DNA from: JAFGRR01 sp964499235
GTDB taxonomy: Bacteria; Planctomycetota; Phycisphaerae; UBA1845; Fen-1342
Assembly (NCBI GenBank): GCA_964499235.1
Contig: CAZCKC010000029.1
Coordinates: 1 to 28,429 of the forward strand
Length of the DNA: 28,429 bases
Reading direction: 5' to 3'
This document shows, one piece after another, positions 24,034 to 28,429 of this stretch (within the stretch, counting starts at the first letter, position 1; every line of letters begins with the position of its first letter). The notes below the pieces were generated by a model that ran no database searches, had not been told where the DNA came from, and worked only from the letters and a program-made list of their open reading frames with translations. The translations under genes and the position numbers were made by a program.

Positions 24034-25500
24034 TTACCACGTGAGGCCGCCGCGCATCGGCCGATCTTTCTTACGCCGCGGGGCCTCGGTGGACACGGGT
24101 TGGTCGGCTGGCGCCGTGGCGGCCTTGACTGAGAGCGAGATCCGGCGTTTTTGCGGGTCGACGCCGAGGACCTTGCACTCGATGACCTCGCCGGGCTTGA
24201 CGATGTCGGTGACGGCGCGGACGCGGTTGTCGCTGAGCTCGGAGATGTGGACGAGGCCTTCGACGCCCTCCTCGAGCTGGACGAACGCGCCGAAGTCGGT
24301 GGTGCGCGTGACGGCGCCCTTGACAATGGTGTCGGGGGCGTAGGTCGTGTTCACCTGGGCCCACGGGTCGTCGGTGAGGGCCTTGAGGCTGAGGCTGATG
24401 CGGCGCTTGTCGGGGTCGACCGAAAGGACGGCCACGCGGACAGTGTCGTTCTCGTTGACGATTTCCTTTGGGTGGCGGACGCGCTGGGTCCAACTGATCT
24501 CGCTGACCGGGATAAGGCCCTCGATGCCGGGCTCGAGCTCGACGAAGGCGCCGAAGTCGGCGAGACGGGTGACCTTGCCTTCGACGGTGGCGCCGACGCG
24601 GTAGTTGCCCTCGATGAGCGTCCACGGATCGGTGGCGAGTTGCTTGAGGCCGAGCGAGATCCGCGACTTCTCCTGGTTGAGCTTGAGGATCTGGACCTGG
24701 AGCTCCTGGCCGACCTTGAGGACTTCCTTGGGGTGGTTGATGCGGGTGTAGCTGATATCGCTGACGTGCAGGAGGCCTTCGAGTCCGCCGATGTCGACGA
24801 AGGCGCCGAAGTCGAGGAGCCGCTTGACCTTACCGGTCTTGATCTGGCCGACCTCGAGCGATTCCTTGAGTTTGGCCTGCTCGGCCGCGAGGGCGCGTTC
24901 GAGCACGGCGCGATGGCTGAGCAGGACGTTCTTGTTCCGGCGGTCAACCTCGACGACCTCGGCCTCGAGCTTGCGGCCGACGTAGTGGCCGAAGTCGTCA
25001 TGGCGTTGGACGTCGATCTGGCTCTTGGGCATGAAGGCGCGGATGCCGTGGACGTTGAGCTCGAGGCCGCCGATGTTGGTGCCGGTGACGCGGGCCTCGA
25101 TGACGTCGCCGACCTGGAGCGAGTCCCAGTTGGCGTCGAGCTTGACCTCGCGGAGGGAGAGGCGCATCTGGCCGGAATCGCGGTCGAAGCCCTGGGGGAG
25201 GAACTCGAGGACCTGGCCGATCTCCGGGGCGGCGTCGAACTCGTCGAGCGGGATGAAGCCCTCGCTCTTACCACCGAAGTCGACGAAGACGTCGGGCGGG
25301 CGAACGGCGACGATACGGCCTTGGATGCGGCTGCCCTCGCTGACCTCGTGGCCGTGGCCGTGGCCGTGGCCGTGGCGGCGGTGGCCGCGCTTGGGCGCGG
25401 GGGTTGGCGGGGGGCTGGCGGGCTCGTTGAGCGCGCGGTCCATTTCCTGACGAAGGGCTTCGTCATCCATCGAGGGTGTGTTGTGCGGGTCGGTTGACAC
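24034..25500 (-). CDS. Multi-S1-domain RNA-binding protein (ribosomal protein S1-like)
   Basis: 488 residues with five S1 OB-fold repeats at roughly 54-120, 133-197, 214-282, 299-369 and 386-452. Repeats 3-5 have the classic pattern KVKRLLDFGAFVDI...GLLHVSDIS and KSRISLGLKQL. Such proteins bind mRNA at the ribosome (S1/RpsA), but paralogues exist, so a gene symbol is withheld. The N-terminal 50 residues are disordered-looking and carry a Gly-His run from a tandem hexamer. The C-terminus ends RRKKDRPMRGGLTW, a basic tail. The start is either GTG at 25500 or ATG at 25470 (MDDEALRQEM); neither has a good ribosome site. The ABC exporter follows 81 bases downstream on the same strand. Confidence 0.9.
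   Translation of the reverse strand: MSTDPHNTPSMDDEALRQEMDRALNEPASPPPTPAPKRGHRRHGHGHGHGHEVSEGSRIQGRIVAVRPPDVFVDFGGKSEGFIPLDEFDAAPEIGQVLEFLPQGFDRDSGQMRLSLREVKLDANWDSLQVGDVIEARVTGTNIGGLELNVHGIRAFMPKSQIDVQRHDDFGHYVGRKLEAEVVEVDRRNKNVLLSHRAVLERALAAEQAKLKESLEVGQIKTGKVKRLLDFGAFVDIGGLEGLLHVSDISYTRINHPKEVLKVGQELQVQILKLNQEKSRISLGLKQLATDPWTLIEGNYRVGATVEGKVTRLADFGAFVELEPGIEGLIPVSEISWTQRVRHPKEIVNENDTVRVAVLSVDPDKRRISLSLKALTDDPWAQVNTTYAPDTIVKGAVTRTTDFGAFVQLEEGVEGLVHISELSDNRVRAVTDIVKPGEVIECKVLGVDPQKRRISLSVKAATAPADQPVSTEAPRRKKDRPMRGGLTW
25348..25377. repeat. GTGGCC hexamer tandem repeat
   Basis: Four exact GTGGCC units and a fifth imperfect GTGGCG. On the coding strand it encodes the HGHGHGHGH run near the N-terminus of the S1-like protein. 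Such in-frame hexamers can change copy number by slippage without breaking the gene. Confidence 0.85.
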
Positions 25501-25584
25501 GACGGCCCCAGGATTTCATTTGCGCCGGATGATTGATTCCGAGGCCCGCCGCACCGTGTCGGGGGTGTTCGGCGGCGGCGGATC

Positions 25585-25615
25585 GAGGTTCCCTGCGGCG
25601 CGGGCGTGGAACCTC
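25585..25615. repeat. Eight-bp stem-loop upstream of the S1-like gene
   Basis: GAGGTTCC (25585-25592) and GGAACCTC (25608-25615) with a 15-base GC-rich loop, in the 172-base gap between the mgtE stop and the S1-like start. It could terminate the mgtE transcript or lie in the S1 leader. No T-tract follows. Confidence 0.45.
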
Positions 25616-25672
25616 AGACACAGTGTAACACGGGCAAATGCAGATGCGAGCCCAAGTTGCCGTCGCGCGGGG

Positions 25673-27010
25673 TCACCCCCTGATGACGAGCCAAGTCCCA
25701 AAGGCGAGGAAGATGCCGAAACCGGTGATGTCGGTGACGGTGGTCAGGATGATGCTGGAGGACTGGGCCGGGTCGAAGCCGAGTTGCTTCATCGCCCAAG
25801 GGACGAAGGCCCCGCTGACGGCCGCGATCAGCATGCACAGGAGCATCGCGGCGGCGAGGGCGATGGCGAGGTCGAGCCGGGACCACCAGAGCCAGGCGAT
25901 GCCGCCGGCGACGAGGCCGATCACGAGGCCGGTGGCGCTTCCGATGGCGATGTTGCGGGCCAGCAAGGCGGTGACGGTGACGCCGCGGGTCTCGCCGGTG
26001 GCGAGGCCGCGAAGCACGACGGCCATCGACTGGGCGCCGGTGTTGCCGGCCTGGCCGGCCACGACGGGCATGAGGACAGCGAGGGCGGCGAGCTGCGCGA
26101 GCTGGGCTTCGAAGAGCCCGACGACAGCGGCGGCCGCGAACGCGGTCGCGAGATTGACCAGCAGCCAGGGCACACGGCGGGCGAGCGAGAGGTGGAAGGG
26201 CGAGTCGACGCGCTCGTCGCGGCCGGCACCGACCATCATCTGCATGTCCTCGGTGGCCTCGTCTTCGATGACTTCGAAGACGTCGTCGGCGGTGACGATG
26301 CCGAGGAGGCGGTTGTCCTCGGCGACGACGGGGAGGGCGTAGTAGCCGTACTTGGAGAGCATGGCGGCGACATCCTCGCGGTCCATGGTGACGGGGACGG
26401 AGATGATCCGCGTCAGCATGACGTCGTGGAGTCTTTTCTCGGGGGCGGCGAGGATGAGGTCGCGGAGGCTGAGGACGCCGACGAGGTGGTGCTGGTGATC
26501 GACGACGTAGCTGTAGTAGATCTGCTCGGAGTCGTCGGCGATGCGGCGGAGCTCGGCGATGGCCTCGGAGACGGTGAGGTTCGCGGCGAGGGCGACGACC
26601 TGGGGGGACATGATGCCGCCGGCGCTTTCGGGCGGGTAGGCCATCAAGTCGCGCAGCTCGACCCGCTGGCCGACGGGCAGGGCGGCCAGGAGGGGCTCGC
26701 TCAGCTCGGTGGGGAGCGCGTTGAGCAGGTCGGCGGCGTCGTCGAGGTGCATGTGGGTGAGGGCCTGGGCGGTGGTGTCGACGCCGAGGTCCTCGATGAC
26801 ATTTTGGGCGTCGCGGACGTCCATTTCCTCGAGGGTGCGGGCGGCGTCCTCGGGATCGAGGGTCTTGAGGAAGTCGGCGCCCTCGTCGTAGGGCAGCGCT
26901 TCCACGACGTCGGCGACGTCGGCGGGGTGCTCGCCCTCGAAGGCATCGTCGGGGAGTGGGTCGGCCGTCGTCAGGAGTTCGCGCGGGTCGTCTTGGCGCT
27001 CGGTGGACAT
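25673..27010 (-). CDS. mgtE: MgtE-type magnesium channel/transporter
   Basis: 445 residues with the full MgtE plan: an N-terminal alpha-solenoid domain (about 20-130) starting HPADVADVVEALP, two CBS domains (about 135-255; IMSPQVVAL and HDVMLTRIISVPV), a plug helix and five membrane segments. The pore region is PVVAGQAGNTGAQSMAV, which binds hydrated Mg2+ in known MgtE proteins. The CBS domains close the channel at high Mg2+. The ATG at 27010 lies inside the 3' end of the upstream MFS gene; GGAGGTC is ten bases upstream. A later start would remove part of the N-domain. Confidence 0.96.
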   Translation of the reverse strand: MSTERQDDPRELLTTADPLPDDAFEGEHPADVADVVEALPYDEGADFLKTLDPEDAARTLEEMDVRDAQNVIEDLGVDTTAQALTHMHLDDAADLLNALPTELSEPLLAALPVGQRVELRDLMAYPPESAGGIMSPQVVALAANLTVSEAIAELRRIADDSEQIYYSYVVDHQHHLVGVLSLRDLILAAPEKRLHDVMLTRIISVPVTMDREDVAAMLSKYGYYALPVVAEDNRLLGIVTADDVFEVIEDEATEDMQMMVGAGRDERVDSPFHLSLARRVPWLLVNLATAFAAAAVVGLFEAQLAQLAALAVLMPVVAGQAGNTGAQSMAVVLRGLATGETRGVTVTALLARNIAIGSATGLVIGLVAGGIAWLWWSRLDLAIALAAAMLLCMLIAAVSGAFVPWAMKQLGFDPAQSSSIILTTVTDITGFGIFLAFGTWLVIRG

Positions 27011-28338
27011 GGGTCAGCGACCTCCGATGGGGGAGAATTCGACGGCGTTTGCGATAACTCGACCTGCGTTGGGGCCAGCGAACGGCGGATCGACCACATC
27101 TGGGCGGCGGCTGCCAGCAGAGCCAGAAATGCTACCAGCAAGGGAAAGGTAAAGCCGCCCGAGGCCTTATACAGCGCGAGGCCGATGCCCTGAAAGAGCA
27201 CGCCGCGGATGCCGACCATCGAGGCGTGGATGGCGGAGTACTGTGGGACGAGCTCCGGGGTGCGGGCGAGTGTAACCGGTCCCAGCATCCACCCCATGCC
27301 GACGCCGGCGAGCGCGATGCCGAAGAAGACCGAGCCGAGGGTCAGGTGGTTCACGTCAGTGGCCAGCAGCAGGAAGACGGGATAGGCGCCCAGCAAGGCG
27401 AACGAGATGGCGGTCAGGCGGATTGGCCCGATGCGGTCGTGGAACAGGCCGGCGAGCGGGGTCACGATGAGGGTGCCGAGCTTGACCGCGAGTTGGGTGG
27501 AGTGAGCGTAGGCCTTGTAGTCGACGCCCAGCCGCTTGTCGGCGAGGATCGGCAAGAGGGCGTCGCAGAACATGAAGCCCATGCCGTAGGTCATGAAGGC
27601 GATCTCGTAGCGCAGGAAGCGGCGGTCCTGGTTCAGGATGCTGCCCATGTGGGCGATGGGCTCGAGGACCTGCTTCAGCGAGCGCTGGCGGGGCGGGCGC
27701 GGGGTCTGGCCGAACACGATTGCGGCGGTCCGGCCCAGCAGCAACAGGCAGGCGAGCAGCACGCCCGCGGCCAGGGGCATGTAAAGGCGGAAGGCGTCGG
27801 GGTAGGCGTCCATCCACTCGCCGAGCCCGAAGACGCCGGCCATGCCGATCAGCAAGGCGGCCACGGTAATCCAGCCGTAGGCGCGGCCGCGCTTGCGGTC
27901 GCTATAGAGGACCTTGAGCAGTTGGCCGTTTAAGGGGATCCAGGCGGAGAGGCCGATGCACATGACGACCTGGCAGGCGAGGAGCTGGTTGTAGCTGGTG
28001 ACGCCGCCGACGAGGCCAGCGGGCAGTGCGGCGACCGACCAGAAGATCAGGAGCTGCAGCCAGAGCGGGCGGCCGCGGAAGATCGCGCTCCAGAAGATGG
28101 AGAGCATGAGGCAGGTGGGCAAGGCGGCGGTGATGAGCGTGGTCTGCCAGTCAGTGGCTTCGAAGTGGAGCCGGGCGAGCATCGGCATGAGCCAGACGGC
28201 GTTGCCGAAGAGCAGTGCGTGGGCGCCGGTGGTGGCGAGGTGGCCGACGCGGGCGAAGCGCAGCGGCCGCCCGGGGGACGCGCCAGGAGCGTTGATTGCG
28301 GGGTGGGTGGTGGACAACGGGGTTGATCCTCGCACCAC
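26971..28338 (-). CDS. Major facilitator superfamily transporter
   Basis: 455 residues with about twelve hydrophobic segments, in two halves separated by a long cytoplasmic loop near residues 210-235 (FGQTPRPPRQRSLKQVLEP). The loop after the second half's early helices has LFHDRIGPIRL, an MFS A-motif like element. Substrate cannot be inferred. The N-terminus is uncertain: GTG at 28338 has no ribosome site, whereas an in-frame TTG at 28317 has GAGGA nine bases upstream. The last 30 residues are hydrophilic and Ser/Pro-rich and overlap the mgtE start by 40 bases, which suggests co-transcription and coupled translation with mgtE. Confidence 0.85.
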   Translation of the reverse strand: MVRGSTPLSTTHPAINAPGASPGRPLRFARVGHLATTGAHALLFGNAVWLMPMLARLHFEATDWQTTLITAALPTCLMLSIFWSAIFRGRPLWLQLLIFWSVAALPAGLVGGVTSYNQLLACQVVMCIGLSAWIPLNGQLLKVLYSDRKRGRAYGWITVAALLIGMAGVFGLGEWMDAYPDAFRLYMPLAAGVLLACLLLLGRTAAIVFGQTPRPPRQRSLKQVLEPIAHMGSILNQDRRFLRYEIAFMTYGMGFMFCDALLPILADKRLGVDYKAYAHSTQLAVKLGTLIVTPLAGLFHDRIGPIRLTAISFALLGAYPVFLLLATDVNHLTLGSVFFGIALAGVGMGWMLGPVTLARTPELVPQYSAIHASMVGIRGVLFQGIGLALYKASGGFTFPLLVAFLALLAAAAQMWSIRRSLAPTQVELSQTPSNSPPSEVADPCPPSAKTTRANS

Positions 28339-28429
28339 GGGCGGTTGGCCTGCGCATGCTGGCTGGTCCGGCGCGAGCCCACGCGGCGTTCCGTGCGGGA
28401 ATGATCACAACGGGTGCGGGCAGCGGCCG

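Overview
The window is a high-GC chromosomal segment, most likely from a planctomycete and perhaps a member of the Phycisphaerae. This assignment is inference from gene content; no rRNA or marker tree is available. Supporting signs are a secreted five-bladed-propeller type protein with the WQLFVDDHLV motif common in Planctomycetes, Verrucomicrobia and Lentisphaerae, a partial dcw cluster that stops after ftsW with no ftsQ, ftsA or ftsZ, a YacL-type PIN/TRAM membrane protein, and a DUF1854 gene paired with an ABC exporter. Almost all genes lie on the minus strand; the only plus-strand genes are the secreted protein at 1582 and an AlkA-type glycosylase at 20385.

Layout. 1-383 shows no gene. 384-3135 holds a sulfotransferase (minus) divergent from a secreted glycosidase-like protein (plus), with a family of short palindromes (CACTGCTC-nn-GAGCAGTG) on both sides of the latter. 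3271-4398 is a lone PilT-type ATPase. 4471-7582 is a tight three-gene operon, read right to left: an MJ1255-like glycosyltransferase, a radical SAM/SPASM-like protein and an exported propeller-like protein, joined by two ATGA overlaps.

7725-18103 is the cell-wall/division cluster, transcribed right to left as mraZ, rsmH, a LysM membrane protein, an ftsL-like gene, ftsI, murE, murF, mraY, ftsW. murD, murG, murC, ddl, ftsQ, ftsA and ftsZ are not here. MurE carries DNPR, which predicts meso-diaminopimelate peptidoglycan. The mraZ upstream region has CCACT/AGTGG boxes on a 10-bp lattice that look like an MraZ operator, and a 487-bp gap with three strong hairpins separates mraZ from rsmH.

18371-25500 holds a small unrecognised protein, YacL, AlkA, the DUF1854 protein, a large ABC exporter and a five-domain S1 RNA-binding protein with a Gly-His repeat. 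25673-28338 holds MgtE and an MFS transporter whose reading frames overlap by 40 bp.

No tRNA, rRNA, CRISPR array, transposase, phage gene or toxin-antitoxin system was seen. The best candidates for something new are the glycosyltransferase/radical SAM/propeller operon placed directly after ftsW, the LysM gene built into the division cluster, the structured mraZ-rsmH gap, and the palindrome family that has extended the C-terminus of a secreted protein.
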